A stretch of DNA of 64,000 bases from Achromobacter sp. ASV32 (GCF_016428805.1 NZ_JAELTJ010000001.1:124001-188000), one strand, 5' to 3'. Positions 45,789 through 55,129 are shown, counted from the stretch's first letter. Numbers and translations are program-made. Notes: a model not told the origin generated them from the letters alone.

Positions 45789-45814
45789 GCCGCCTTCCCG
45801 AAAGGGAAGGCGGC
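45789..45814 (+). repeat. 11-bp hairpin with GAAA tetraloop before gshB
   Basis: Perfect GCCGCCTTCCC/GGGAAGGCGGC stem closed by GAAA, ending 19 bp before the gshB ATG, no T-tract. Likely a structured 5' UTR element. Confidence 0.8.
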
Positions 45815-45833
45815 GTACGTTCGGGGTGTCGCG

Positions 45834-46802
45834 ATGCATGTTTTGTTCGTTTTGGATCCCTTGCCGCTCTTGAAAGCGTACAAGGACAGTTCTGTTGCCA
45901 TGATGCGTGCGCTGGTTGCGCGCGGCCACACGCTCAGCGTGGCCATGCAGGGGGGCCTGTACATCGAGACCGGCACGGTCAAGGCCGTCACCACGCCCAT
46001 CGAGCTGGTGGCCGGCGCCGACCTGCACGGCCATGACTGGTGGCGCGAATCCGCCGCCCGTGACCTGCCGCTGGCCGATTTCGGCGCGGTCGTCATGCGC
46101 AAAGACCCGCCTTTCGACATGGAATACGTGTATTCCACGCATCTGCTCGAATACGCCCAGGCCCAAGGCGCCAAGGTGTTCAACAGTGGCGCGGCGATCC
46201 GCAACCATCCCGAAAAGCTGGCCATCACCGAAATCAGCGAGTTCACCGCGCCCACGCTGGTGACGCGCAACATGGCGCGCCTGAAGGCGTTCCACGACAC
46301 GCACCACGACGTCATCGTCAAGCCGCTGGACGGCATGGGCGGCACCGGCGTTTTCCGCCTGCAGCCCAAGGATCCCAACCTGAACGCCATTCTGGAAACG
46401 CTCACCGACAACGGCGCGCGCACCATCATGGCGCAGCGTTACATTCCGGAAATCGTCAAGGGCGACAAGCGCATCCTGCTGATCGGCGGCCAACCGGTGC
46501 CGTATTCGCTGGCGCGCATCCCCCTGGCCGGCGAAACGCGCGGCAACCTGGCTGCAGGCGGCCGCGGCGTGGCCCAGGCGTTGTCGCCGCGCGACCGCGA
46601 AATCGCCGAAGCCGTGGCGCCCAAGCTGGCCGCGCGCGGCCTGTTGCTGGTCGGCCTGGACGTTATCGGCGACTTCGTTACCGAGGTCAACGTCACCAGC
46701 CCCACTTGTTTCGTGGAAATCGCCGAACAGACCGGTTTCGACGTTGCCGGCATGTTCGTGGACGCGCTGGAAAAAGCCGTGGCTGCCGTCCCGGCCGCCT
46801 GA
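45834..46802 (+). CDS. gshB: Glutathione synthetase
   Basis: 322-residue ATP-grasp enzyme joining gamma-glutamylcysteine and glycine. N-terminal HVLFVLDPLPLLKAYKDSSVAMMRAL, VVMRKDPPFDMEYVYSTHLLE, the ATP-grasp segment HDVIVKPLDGMGGTGVFRLQ, and IGDFVTEVNVTSPTCFVEI. Length close to E. coli GshB (316). The Shine-Dalgarno is weak, and a tight hairpin sits just upstream. The PTS EIIA gene begins 16 bp after its stop. Confidence 0.95.
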   Translation: MHVLFVLDPLPLLKAYKDSSVAMMRALVARGHTLSVAMQGGLYIETGTVKAVTTPIELVAGADLHGHDWWRESAARDLPLADFGAVVMRKDPPFDMEYVYSTHLLEYAQAQGAKVFNSGAAIRNHPEKLAITEISEFTAPTLVTRNMARLKAFHDTHHDVIVKPLDGMGGTGVFRLQPKDPNLNAILETLTDNGARTIMAQRYIPEIVKGDKRILLIGGQPVPYSLARIPLAGETRGNLAAGGRGVAQALSPRDREIAEAVAPKLAARGLLLVGLDVIGDFVTEVNVTSPTCFVEIAEQTGFDVAGMFVDALEKAVAAVPAA

Positions 46803-46818
46803 CTTCCTGGAAACTGCC

Positions 46819-47220
46819 ATGACCACGGGTATTGTCATCGTCGTGCACGCGCCTTTGGGCGCAGCCATGCGCGAGTGCGCCAGCCATGTCATGGGCAACC
46901 TTGACGGCATGCTGGCCATTCACGACATTCAGCCCGAAGACCGGCCAGACGATCTGGCGCCCGACGTGCTCAAGGACATCCTGGAGCAGGATCACGGCGG
47001 CGGCGTGCTGGTGCTGACCGACCTGATCGGCGCCACGCCCGCCAACATCTCCAAGCGGGCCGTGGCCGATGCCCAGGCGCAGGGCATCCAGTGCTGCGTC
47101 CTGGCGGGCCTGAACACCCCCATGCTGCTGCGGGCGCTGACCTATCGCAACCTCACCCTGGCCGAGACCCGCGAAAAAGCGCTGGCCGGCGGAGTGCAGG
47201 GCGTCTTGCGTGTAGACTGA
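46819..47220 (+). CDS. PTS EIIA component, mannose/fructose family
   Basis: 133-residue EIIA domain. The phospho-accepting His is His10 in GIVIVVHAPLG; core motif GGGVLVLTDLIGATPANIS follows, then CCVLAGLNTPMLLRAL. No EIIB, EIIC or EIID is encoded, so a regulatory rather than transport role is likely, as for the truncated PTS of many betaproteobacteria. It is followed by HPr and enzyme I. Confidence 0.88.
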   Translation: MTTGIVIVVHAPLGAAMRECASHVMGNLDGMLAIHDIQPEDRPDDLAPDVLKDILEQDHGGGVLVLTDLIGATPANISKRAVADAQAQGIQCCVLAGLNTPMLLRALTYRNLTLAETREKALAGGVQGVLRVD

Positions 47221-47329
47221 CGGGCGGGAATTTGCCCTATTATGTCGGCTAATATTTCAAGCCGATGAGCGGTTCGACTTTTCGCTGCAACCTCCACTGC
47301 GGCTTGATTCCGCGGTCATAATATTTCCT

Positions 47330-47599
47330 ATGCCTAATACAGACATCGTCATCAGCAATAAATTGGGTTTGCACGCGCGGGCGGCTGCCAAACTGACGCA
47401 GCTGGCCAGCAAGTTCTCGAGCGAGATCTTCATCTCCCGCGGTGCGCAGCGCGTGAACGCCAAGAGCATCATGGGCGTCATGATGCTGGCCGCCGGACTG
47501 GGCGTGACGGTCAAACTGGAGGCCTCCGGCAATGACGCCGACCAGGCCCTTTCCGAAATCCAAACTCTGTTCGACAGCAAATTCGGTGAACAGGAATAG
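47330..47599 (+). CDS. ptsH: PTS phosphocarrier protein HPr
   Basis: 89-residue HPr with active-site His15 (NKLGLHARAA) and regulatory Ser46 (NAKSIMGVM), the site for HPr kinase/phosphorylase in those bacteria that have it. Standard length. It accepts phosphate from enzyme I encoded next and passes it to EIIA. A 109-bp gap separates it from the EIIA gene. Confidence 0.95.
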   Translation: MPNTDIVISNKLGLHARAAAKLTQLASKFSSEIFISRGAQRVNAKSIMGVMMLAAGLGVTVKLEASGNDADQALSEIQTLFDSKFGEQE

Positions 47600-47642
47600 C
47601 AGCGCTTCCGAGTCCGCCGGTCCGGGCAAGGCCCGGGCCGGC

Positions 47643-49418
47643 ATGCCCGCGGCTACGGCCGCGGTCCAAGTCCATGACGGGGCTGGCGTTGCCAGCCCCG
47701 TTATTTGTTTGTACGGCAAGGGCGTGGCGCGCGGTTACGCCATCGGCCGGGCGGTGGTCATGGGGGCGGCGGCGCTGGAAGTCGCGCACTACCGGATTTC
47801 CCCCGAGGACATCCCCGCCGAAAGCCGCCGCCTGACCGAGGCGCTGGACTCGGCTCAGCAGGAATTGCGGCAGTTGGCCGATACCTTGCCGGCCGACGCG
47901 CCGCGCGAGCTGGGCGCCATGCTCAACGTGCACAGTCTGCTGCTGGGCGACCCGCTATTGGCCGAGCAGACGCTCGCCCTGATCGCCGAACGCCACTACA
48001 ACGCCGAATGGGCGCTGACCACGCAGGGGCAGATCCTGGGCCAGCAGTTCGACGCCATGGAAGACGAGTACCTGCGCGAACGCGGCGCGGACGTGCGCCA
48101 GGTGATCGAGCGCGTGCTGCACGTGCTGTCGGGCACCTCCGCCATCCTGCCGGACATGTCCCATATGGGCGGCGACGACGCGCTGGTGGTGGTGGCGCAT
48201 GATATTTCGCCGGCCGACATGCTGCGCCTGCGCGGCGGCCGGTTCGCGGCCTTCGTGACCGACCTGGGCGGCCCGACCTCGCATACCGCCATCGTGGCGC
48301 GCAGCATGGGCGTGCCGGCCGTGGTGGCCATGGGCAACGTGCGCGAACTGGTGCGCGATGGCGACATGCTGATCATCGACGGCGCCGCTGGCGCGGTGGT
48401 GGTCAACCCGTCGGACCGCATCCTGCGGGAATATCGGAGCCGCCAGGCTGCGTATGCCGACGAGCGGGCCGAACTCGGCCTGTTGCGCGACGAGCCCTCG
48501 GTCACGCTGGACGGCATCGACATCGTTCTGCATGCCAATATCGAACTGCCGGAAGAAGCCGCGCTGGCCCTGGCCTCGGGCGCCCATGGCATCGGGCTGT
48601 TCCGCAGCGAATTCCTGTTCATGGGCCGCCCCGACCTGCCGGGCGAGGAAGAGCAATACGAAGCCTATTCGTCCGTCGTCAAGGTGATGGCGGGCCGTCC
48701 GGTCACCATCCGCACGCTGGACATCGGGTCGGACAAGACGCTGGATGGCGAGGCCACGGTGGCGACCAATCCGGCGCTGGGGCAGCGCGCCATCCGTTAT
48801 TGCCTGGCGCGGCCCGAAATGTTCGCCACGCAACTGCGCGCCATCCTGCGGGCGTCGGCTCATGGGCCGGTGCGTCTCCTGATCCCTATGATCGCCCACA
48901 TGCACGAAGTCGTGGCGACGCGGGCGGCCATCGAATCCGCGCGGCGCGAGCTGGACGCCCGTGGGCAGGCGTATGCCCCGCACATGGAGGTGGGCGCCAT
49001 GGTCGAGGTGCCGGCCATCGCGATTGCGATCGAGCCCTTCGCCCAGGCGCTGGACTTCCTGTCCATCGGCACTAACGACCTGATCCAGTACACGCTGGCG
49101 ATCGATCGCGGCGACCACGATGTGGCGGCGCTCTACGATCCGCTGCATCCGGCCGTGCTGCGGCTGGTCGCGAACACGATCAACGCCGGCGAGCGGGCCG
49201 GCAAGCCTGTGGCCGTCTGTGGCGAAATGGCGGGCGATTCGCGCATGACCCGGCTGCTGCTGGGCCTGGGTTTGACCGAGTTCTCCATGCATCCGCAGCA
49301 ACTGCTGGACGTCAAGCGTGAAATCCGGCGGGCGCACACCAATGCGCTGCGCGTGAAGGTCGCCAGTGCGCTGAACCGGGCCCTGCCGGTAGACCTGGAC
49401 ACGCTGGACCTGACCTGA
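47643..49418 (+). CDS. ptsI: PTS enzyme I (PEP-protein phosphotransferase)
   Basis: About 591-residue enzyme I. Phospho-His in GGPTSHTAIVARSMGVPAVV, PEP-binding regions RSEFLFMGRPDLPGEEEQ and DFLSIGTNDLIQYTLAIDRGD, and catalytic Cys in VAVCGEMAGD. The start is uncertain: ATG 47643 gives an Ala/Val leader before the conserved LYGKGVARGYAIGRA, and a TTG near 47708 would start closer to the usual N-terminus. A terminator follows at 49447-49475. Confidence 0.93.
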   Translation: MPAATAAVQVHDGAGVASPVICLYGKGVARGYAIGRAVVMGAAALEVAHYRISPEDIPAESRRLTEALDSAQQELRQLADTLPADAPRELGAMLNVHSLLLGDPLLAEQTLALIAERHYNAEWALTTQGQILGQQFDAMEDEYLRERGADVRQVIERVLHVLSGTSAILPDMSHMGGDDALVVVAHDISPADMLRLRGGRFAAFVTDLGGPTSHTAIVARSMGVPAVVAMGNVRELVRDGDMLIIDGAAGAVVVNPSDRILREYRSRQAAYADERAELGLLRDEPSVTLDGIDIVLHANIELPEEAALALASGAHGIGLFRSEFLFMGRPDLPGEEEQYEAYSSVVKVMAGRPVTIRTLDIGSDKTLDGEATVATNPALGQRAIRYCLARPEMFATQLRAILRASAHGPVRLLIPMIAHMHEVVATRAAIESARRELDARGQAYAPHMEVGAMVEVPAIAIAIEPFAQALDFLSIGTNDLIQYTLAIDRGDHDVAALYDPLHPAVLRLVANTINAGERAGKPVAVCGEMAGDSRMTRLLLGLGLTEFSMHPQQLLDVKREIRRAHTNALRVKVASALNRALPVDLDTLDLT

Positions 49419-49446
49419 CTCGGCAAGGGGTCTGGCGCGGCAAGCC

Positions 49447-49476
49447 AAAAGCCCGACGCGTTGCGCCGGGCTTTTT
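49447..49476 (+). terminator. Terminator of the PTS operon
   Basis: Arms AAAAGCCCG/CGGGCTTTT around an 11-nt loop, ending in a T-tract (CTTTTTCTT) on the plus strand. Confidence 0.85.
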
Positions 49477-49490
49477 CTTGCCATGAAATG

Positions 49491-49516
49491 AAAAAGCCCC
49501 CTGCGAGAGGGGGCTT
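49491..49516 (-). terminator. Terminator of glnK-amtB
   Basis: Stem AAGCCCCCT/AGGGGGCTT, with the T-tract formed by AAAAA (49491-49495) read on the minus strand, 40 bp after the amtB stop. Confidence 0.85.
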
Positions 49517-49555
49517 GATACGAGGCCCGGCACGGTGGCGCGGGCCAGGCAGGGA

Positions 49556-50794
49556 TCAGCTGTGGTAGGCCGATTCGCCGTGGCTCGTGACGTCCAGGCC
49601 TTCGCGTTCCTGATCTTCCGGCACACGCAGGCCGCACAGGGCGTTGGCGATCTTGTAGGCAATCCAGGCAACCACGCCGGACCAGACGATGGTGATCAGC
49701 ACGCCTTCCAGCTGGACCCAGAGCTGGCCCAGGATCATGCCGGGTTCGGCCAGGCCGGGGCCACCCAGGACCTGGGCATTGAACACCCCCGTGAGCAAGG
49801 CGCCAACAATGCCGCCCACGCCGTGTACGCCGAACACGTCCAATGCGTCGTCGGCACGCAGCAGGCGCTTCAGGCCGTTGACACCCCAGACGCAGACGAT
49901 GCCGGCGATCACGCCGATGATCAGGGCGCCCACCGGGCCGACCAGGCCGGCGGCGGGGGTGATGCCCACCAGGCCGGCGATGGCGCCGGAGGCAGCGCCC
50001 AGCATGGACGGCTTGCCCTTGATGGCCCATTCCGTGAACAGCCAGGCCAGCACGGCGCCCGCAGTGGCGATCATGGTGTTGAAGAAGGCCAGCGTGGCGT
50101 TTTCGTTGGCGGCCAGCGCCGAGCCCGCGTTGAAGCCGAACCAGCCCACCCACAGCAGGGCGGCGCCCACGAAAGTCATCGGCAGGTTGTGCGGTTGCAT
50201 TGCTTCACGGCCATAGCCGACGCGCTTGCCCACGACATAGGCGCCCACCAGGCCGGCCACGCCAGCGTTGATATGCACCACGGTGCCGCCGGCGAAGTCC
50301 AGCGCGCCCTTGGCGTTGAGCAGGCCCGGCGCCGTTTCGGAGGCGAACCACACCATGTGGGCGATGGGAATGTAGGCGAACGTGAACCAGATCACGGTAA
50401 ACACCAGCACCGCAGAGAAGCGGGCGCGTTCGGCGAAGCTGCCGACGATCAGCGCGCAGGTGATGCCGGCGAACGTGGCCTGGAACGAGGCGAACAGCAA
50501 CTCGGTCAGCGTGTTCGACATGGCGTATTTGCCGTCGGCCGGGGTGAACATGCCGGAGAAGAAGGCGCGAGACAGGCCGCCGAAGAATGCATTGCCTTCC
50601 GTGAAGGCAAGCGAATAACCGTAGATGAACCAGAGGACCAGGCCCAGCACGAACGTGCACAACACTTGCAGCAGCACCGACAGCACATTCTTGCTGCGTA
50701 CCAGGCCGCCATAGAACATCGCCAGACCGGGTACGGCCATCATCAATACGAGGAGGGTAGAGACGAGCAACCAGGAGATATCTGCTTTATCCAT
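49556..50794 (-). CDS. amtB: Ammonium transporter AmtB
   Basis: 412-residue Amt protein with 11 membrane helices and no cleaved signal. Conserved pieces: AMFYGGLVRSKNVLSVLLQ, FASFQATFAGITCALIVGSFAERARFSAVL, GALDFAGGTVVHINAGVAGLVGA (pore His), and FGVHGVGGIVGALLTGVF (second pore His). It lies 31 bp downstream of glnK; the PII protein binds and blocks AmtB when nitrogen is sufficient. Confidence 0.95.
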   Translation of the reverse strand: MDKADISWLLVSTLLVLMMAVPGLAMFYGGLVRSKNVLSVLLQVLCTFVLGLVLWFIYGYSLAFTEGNAFFGGLSRAFFSGMFTPADGKYAMSNTLTELLFASFQATFAGITCALIVGSFAERARFSAVLVFTVIWFTFAYIPIAHMVWFASETAPGLLNAKGALDFAGGTVVHINAGVAGLVGAYVVGKRVGYGREAMQPHNLPMTFVGAALLWVGWFGFNAGSALAANENATLAFFNTMIATAGAVLAWLFTEWAIKGKPSMLGAASGAIAGLVGITPAAGLVGPVGALIIGVIAGIVCVWGVNGLKRLLRADDALDVFGVHGVGGIVGALLTGVFNAQVLGGPGLAEPGMILGQLWVQLEGVLITIVWSGVVAWIAYKIANALCGLRVPEDQEREGLDVTSHGESAYHS

Positions 50795-50825
50795 TTTCAG
50801 GCTCCAATGAGTCTTTCTTATTTAT

Positions 50826-51197
<372 letters not shown>

Positions 51198-51205
51198 TCA
51201 TTCAA

Positions 51206-51220
51206 GCAAATTCCATGCCA
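51206..51220 (-). promoter_or_regulatory. Sigma-54 promoter of glnK-amtB
   Basis: Minus strand TGGCATGGAATTTGC: GG and GC spaced by 10 bp as required, and one mismatch to TGGCACG-N4-TTGC. Predicted start about 51195, 30 nt before the glnK ATG. Confidence 0.85.
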
Positions 51221-51273
51221 TGGGGAACGGCACCCGTAAGTCGGCAGGGCAGGCGCGTTTGTTGTGCCTGGAC

Positions 51274-51322
51274 GCACCAATATAGTGCGGTATGCACCAA
51301 GGGTCAGCCTCAATTCGGTGCA
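51274..51322. promoter_or_regulatory. NtrC-like enhancer sites
   Basis: GCACCAATATAGTGC (51274-51288) matches GCACCA-N3-TGGTGC with one change. Half-sites TGCACCA (51293-51299) and TCGGTGCA (51315-51322) follow. They lie about 80-130 bp upstream of the sigma-54 start, the normal enhancer distance. Confidence 0.65.
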
Positions 51323-51707
51323 TGGCGCGGTCATGGTGAGGAATGCAACGGAATATGTTCCGCTGCCGCCATTTGTTGCCAGTTGCTGCCGGCCTCGTAG
51401 CGCTTTGTAGTGCTTGCACGCATTGGCGAAGACCAGGCCCCGCGCAGGCTGACCGGCCGCCAACCCTTGCGGGCCGGGCTTCGCAAGGCATGGATCGATT
51501 TTTCAGTCGGCTGAAAGCGAATTGCAAGACGGCACAAAAAGGGGGCGGGGCGTGATACGAGGGTTTACACGCATAAGCTTGTTGCCAAAGGTTGGGTGAA
51601 GAAGAATCGAGTCCAGCTCATTGCGATACATGGGCTTGATCGGGCCGCGGCAAGGGGTTCCGGCGTTGCGGCTCTCTGACATACAAAAAGCAAGAAAGGA
51701 AAGAGGA

Positions 51708-52118
51708 ATGATGACGATCCCACGCAAGACCCTTGGCGTGCTGGCGCTGACTGCCGCGCTGGCAGTGCTGGCCGGCTGCAACAAGTCCGATGAAAAGGCG
51801 CCGCCCGCTGCGTCGAACACCCCGGCTCCGGCCGCGACCACGCCGGGCACGCCGCCCGCCGCGACCACCCCGCCCGCCGCCGCGACGCCGGCGCCCACCG
51901 CAGGCCTGCCCGCCGAATGCGACGCCTACCTGACCAAGGTCAGTGCGTGCATGGACAAGCTGGGCGCGTCCAACCCGGCCGCCGCCAGCTTCAAGCAGCA
52001 ACTGGACGCCGCCCGGACCCAGTGGGCAACGATCAGCGACAAGACGCAATTGGCGGCCACCTGCAAGCAATCCGCGGACATGTTTGCGCAATCGGCGACC
52101 CAGATGGGCTGCCCGTAA
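51708..52118 (+). CDS. Small cysteine-containing lipoprotein
   Basis: 136 residues. The signal LGVLALTAALAVLAGCNKS has lipobox LAGC. A Pro/Ala/Thr-rich linker (about residues 30-62) leads to a helical C-terminal domain with four Cys (ECDAYLTKVSACMDKLG, AATCKQSADMFAQSATQMGC), probably two disulfides. It is reminiscent of DUF5339-type small adhesin/inhibitor-like lipoproteins, but I am not sure. Two adjacent ATGs (51708, 51711) are possible starts behind AAAGGA/AGAGGA. Terminator at 52174-52207. Confidence 0.7.
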   Translation: MMTIPRKTLGVLALTAALAVLAGCNKSDEKAPPAASNTPAPAATTPGTPPAATTPPAAATPAPTAGLPAECDAYLTKVSACMDKLGASNPAAASFKQQLDAARTQWATISDKTQLAATCKQSADMFAQSATQMGCP

Positions 52119-52173
52119 CGATGTTGGTAGGGGGCTGCCCCCAAGGCGGCCCGGTTTTCTCCTGTGCTTTGAT

Positions 52174-52207
52174 GGGCGGTCACCGCATGCGGCCCGCCCT
52201 TTTTTTT
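52174..52207 (+). terminator. Terminator after lipoprotein gene
   Basis: Outer arms GGGCGG/CCGCCC with inner CCGCATGCGG, then eight T residues. Confidence 0.85.
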
Positions 52208-52268
52208 GCCTGCGGCGGGCGCGGGGAAAGCACTACACTTGAGGGACCAAGAACACCGTGAGGCCGCT

Positions 52269-52520
52269 ATGAACAATCGCACCCAGTGGATGGAAGACAT
52301 CCAGAAGAACATTTCCGACCTGATCGCCCGCAGCCCTGCCGCCGATGTCGAACGCAATGTGCGCGCCATGATGACGCAGGCGTTTTCGAAGCTGGATCTG
52401 GTCACCCGCGAGGAATTCGATGTGCAGGCCGACTTGCTGGCGCGCACGCGGGCCCGCGTGGATCAGTTGGCCGCAACGGTCGAACAGCTGGAAACCCGCC
52501 TGTCCGCGCTGGACAAATAA
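52269..52520 (+). CDS. ubiK: Ubiquinone biosynthesis accessory factor UbiK
   Basis: 83-residue protein of the BMFP/YqiC family: N-terminal amphipathic part (WMEDIQKNISDLIARSPAADVERNVRAMM) and C-terminal coiled coil (EEFDVQADLLARTRARVDQLAATVEQLETRLSALDK). It forms complexes with UbiJ and lipids in aerobic ubiquinone synthesis. Typical length. Ends at the terminator at 52539-52558. Confidence 0.9.
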   Translation: MNNRTQWMEDIQKNISDLIARSPAADVERNVRAMMTQAFSKLDLVTREEFDVQADLLARTRARVDQLAATVEQLETRLSALDK

Positions 52521-52538
52521 TCGCGGGATCTTTTTGCC

Positions 52539-52565
52539 ACGGCCGCTGCAGCGGCCGTTTTTCTT
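52539..52565 (+). terminator. Terminator after ubiK
   Basis: Perfect ACGGCCGC/GCGGCCGT stem with TGCA loop and a following T-tract. Confidence 0.85.
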
Positions 52566-52603
52566 TTGGGCATACTGGTCTTTGATTGCCATCGGAGACC
52601 GCC

Positions 52604-54130
52604 TTGACCCTTGCCGTCATTGCCAGCCGTACCCTCAGCGGCCTGCATGCCCACGCGGTGCGGGTCGAGACGCATCTGGGGCCGGGCCTGCCCAGCTTCA
52701 ATGTGGTTGGCCTGCCCGACACCGAAGTGCGCGAAAGCCGCGAACGCGTGCGCGCCGCCATCCTCAACAGCGGCTTCAATTTCCCGCCAGGCCGCATCAC
52801 CGTCAATCTTTCGCCCGCCGATCTGCCCAAGGAATCGGGCCGCTTTGACCTGCCCATCGCCTTGGGCCTGTTGCTGGCCACGGGACAGCTCGCCGCCCCG
52901 GCTGCCGACGGCGCGGCAGGGGCCGCGCCTGATCCCTTGCTGGCCGGTCTGGTGCTGGCGGGCGAGCTGTCCCTGACCGGCGCGTTGGTGCCGGTGGCCG
53001 CGGCCCTGGTCATTGCCCTGAGCGTGGCGCGCGAGTCGCCCGGCGCAACCCTGATCCTGCCGGCGGGCAGCGCCGAGCAGGCGGCCTGGGTCGAGGGTCT
53101 GCGGGTGTTGTCGGCGCGCAGCCTGGCCGACGTGGCAGCCCATGTGGCCGGGCATTGCCGCTTGCCTGACGCGATTCCGCTTGCGTGGCCGGACGCACCG
53201 CCCGTGCCTTGTCTATCGGACTTGCGGGGGCAGGCGGGCGCCCGGCGGGCGCTGGAAGTGGCGGCCGCGGGCGGGCATAGCCTGCTGATGATCGGGCCGC
53301 CCGGGGCAGGCAAGAGCATGCTGGCCGCGCGCCTGCCCGGCCTGTTGCCACCGCTGGCGCGCCGGCAGGCGCTGGAGGCCGCGGCCATCGCCGCGCTGGC
53401 GGGGGTGCCCGACGCGCGAATGGGCACGCCGCCGTTCCGGGCGCCGCATCATTCGGCGTCCGCCGTGGCCCTGGTGGGAGGCGGCGGCCGGCCGCGTCCC
53501 GGAGAGATCAGCCTGGCGCATCACGGCGTGCTGTTCCTGGACGAACTGCCCGAATTCAGCCGGCGCACGCTCGAAGCGCTGCGCGAACCCCTGGAGACGG
53601 GCAGGGTGATCATCGCCCGAGCCCTGCACACTGCCCAGTTTCCGGCGCGGTTTCAGTTGGTGGCCGCCATGAATCCCTGCCCTTGCGGTTGGCGCGGTCA
53701 CCCGCAGCGCGCCTGCGCCTGCACGCCTGACCAGGTGGCGCGCTATGCGGGCAAGATATCCGGCCCCTTGCTGGACCGGATTGACCTGCACGTGGCGTTG
53801 CCGCCTTCCGACCTGGAATGCCTGCAGGGGCCGCCGGGCGAAGCGTCCGAGCCCGTCCGGGCGCGCGTGGCCCGCTGCCGCGAGCGCCAGCACGCGCGCC
53901 AGGGCAAGCCCAATGCGGGGCTGACAGGGCCCGAACTGGAGCGTCACTGCCCGATGGACAGCGAGGCCCGCGACCTGCTGTTGCAGGCCATGCGGCGGCT
54001 GGCAGGCTCGGGGCGGGCCATGCATCGGGCCTTGCGCGTGGCCAGGACCATTGCCGACCTGGACGGGCAGGACACGCTGGGTGCGCGCCACGTTGCCCAG
54101 GCGGTGCAGTACCGTCGCCAGGGGGTATGA
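52604..54130 (+). CDS. comM: ComM/YifB-family AAA+ ATPase
   Basis: 508-residue Mg-chelatase-like AAA+ helicase that promotes branch migration during natural transformation. N-terminal Lon-like domain (GLHAHAVRVETHLGPGLPSFNVVGLPDTEVRESRERVR), Walker A GPPGAGKS, Walker B GVLFLDELPEFS, the zinc-type cluster NPCPCGWRGHPQRACAC, and LLDRIDLHV. The TTG start at 52604 with CGGAG six bases upstream yields the family N-terminus; an earlier TTG at 52586 has no Shine-Dalgarno. Confidence 0.93.
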   Translation: MTLAVIASRTLSGLHAHAVRVETHLGPGLPSFNVVGLPDTEVRESRERVRAAILNSGFNFPPGRITVNLSPADLPKESGRFDLPIALGLLLATGQLAAPAADGAAGAAPDPLLAGLVLAGELSLTGALVPVAAALVIALSVARESPGATLILPAGSAEQAAWVEGLRVLSARSLADVAAHVAGHCRLPDAIPLAWPDAPPVPCLSDLRGQAGARRALEVAAAGGHSLLMIGPPGAGKSMLAARLPGLLPPLARRQALEAAAIAALAGVPDARMGTPPFRAPHHSASAVALVGGGGRPRPGEISLAHHGVLFLDELPEFSRRTLEALREPLETGRVIIARALHTAQFPARFQLVAAMNPCPCGWRGHPQRACACTPDQVARYAGKISGPLLDRIDLHVALPPSDLECLQGPPGEASEPVRARVARCRERQHARQGKPNAGLTGPELERHCPMDSEARDLLLQAMRRLAGSGRAMHRALRVARTIADLDGQDTLGARHVAQAVQYRRQGV

Positions 54131-54477
54131 TGGCCGGCTCCCGCGTTCCCCGGCTCGCCTGCCGGCGCGTTCCGTCCCCCTGAATCCGCCCGTACACCGC
54201 GCCAATACGTCATCTGGCTCGACAAAGCCTGGGAAATCACCATATAATCAAAGGCTTTCCCGGATCCAGGCTACTTTTTTGCCCTGGGGAAGGGGAAGGT
54301 GAAGTATCCCAGTAGTACCCCCCAGAAGTGGCAACAGGTTCAAAAGTTTTGCCGCAATGGTGTAGGTAGCGTGTTGCGCCCAGCAGAATTGCCGGGTGCG
54401 AACAGACCGCCAACCGCCTTGCGTCAAGCACCTCGCGTCATGTAAATCAACAATGAGTTTTAGTTTAGGGAATCATC
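54131..54477 (+). other. rpmI promoter and long leader
   Basis: 347 bp without a gene. Strong promoter at 54219-54248 gives a leader of about 220 nt before rpmI. That is long enough for L20-mediated autoregulation, known for rpmI-rplT in other bacteria, but I could not resolve the fold. No Phe-rich leader peptide is seen. Confidence 0.6.
54219..54248 (+). promoter_or_regulatory. Sigma-70 promoter of rpmI-rplT
   Basis: -35 TCGACA (54219-54224), 18-bp spacer, perfect -10 TATAAT (54243-54248). Predicted start near 54255. Confidence 0.8.
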
Positions 54478-54675
54478 ATGCCCAAGATGAAAACCAAGAA
54501 AAGCGCCGCAAAGCGCTTTCAGGTTCGCGGCAGCGGATCCATCAAGCGTGGTCAGGCGTTCAAGCGCCACATTCTGACCAAGAAGACCACCAAGGCCAAG
54601 CGCCAGCTGCGCGGTTCGGCAGCGGTCCATGAATCCAACGTGGCCTCCGTCAAGGCCATGATGCCTTTCGCTTGA
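54478..54675 (+). CDS. rpmI: Ribosomal protein L35
   Basis: 65 residues, [20 protein letters not shown] then [24 protein letters not shown], canonical L35. A component of the 50S subunit. It precedes rplT by 17 bp. Confidence 0.97.
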   Translation: MPKMKTKKSAAKRFQVRGSGSIKRGQAFKRHILTKKTTKAKRQLRGSAAVHESNVASVKAMMPFA

Positions 54676-54692
54676 TCTAAGGGAGATCTACT

Positions 54693-55052
54693 ATGCCTCG
54701 CGTCAAACGCGGCGTAACTGCCCGCGCACGTCACAAGAAAGTCATTGCCGCCGCCAAGGGTTACCGTGGCCGCCGCGGTAATGTGTTCCGTATTGCCAAG
54801 CAAGCCGTCATGCGCGCTGGCCAATACGCCTACCGCGACCGTCGTAACAAGAAGCGCACGTTCCGTGCCCTGTGGATCACGCGTATCAACGCCGCCGTCC
54901 GCGAACACGGCGTCAGCTACAGCGTGTTCATCGCTGGCCTGAAGAAGGCTGCGATCGAACTCGACCGTAAGGTCCTGGCCGATCTGGCCGTGCGCGACAA
55001 GGCCGGCTTTGCCGCCATCGTGCAGCAAGCCAAGGCTGCCTTGGCTGCCTGA
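54693..55052 (+). CDS. rplT: Ribosomal protein L20
   Basis: 119 residues, [20 protein letters not shown], and the central [21 protein letters not shown], canonical L20; essential for early 50S assembly and in E. coli a translational repressor of its own operon. GGGAG precedes ATG. A terminator hairpin follows at 55082-55110, before pheS. Confidence 0.97.
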   Translation: MPRVKRGVTARARHKKVIAAAKGYRGRRGNVFRIAKQAVMRAGQYAYRDRRNKKRTFRALWITRINAAVREHGVSYSVFIAGLKKAAIELDRKVLADLAVRDKAGFAAIVQQAKAALAA

Positions 55053-55081
55053 TCGCGCGCTTTAACTCATCGCGCATCGCT

Positions 55082-55114
55082 GCAAACGGGGCTGTAATGG
55101 CCCCGTTTGCGTTT
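55082..55114 (+). terminator. Terminator between rplT and pheS
   Basis: Perfect 11-bp GCAAACGGGGC/GCCCCGTTTGC stem, 7-nt loop, then GTTTT. It lies 16 bp before the pheS ATG, so pheST expression depends on readthrough or on a promoter not recognised here. Confidence 0.8.
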
Positions 55115-55129
55115 TGAAGGCTGGATTTC

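Noticed and set aside
54255-54477. PheM-like leader peptide for pheST
   Set aside because: No short frame with consecutive Phe codons before a terminator; the gap between rplT and pheS is only a plain terminator.
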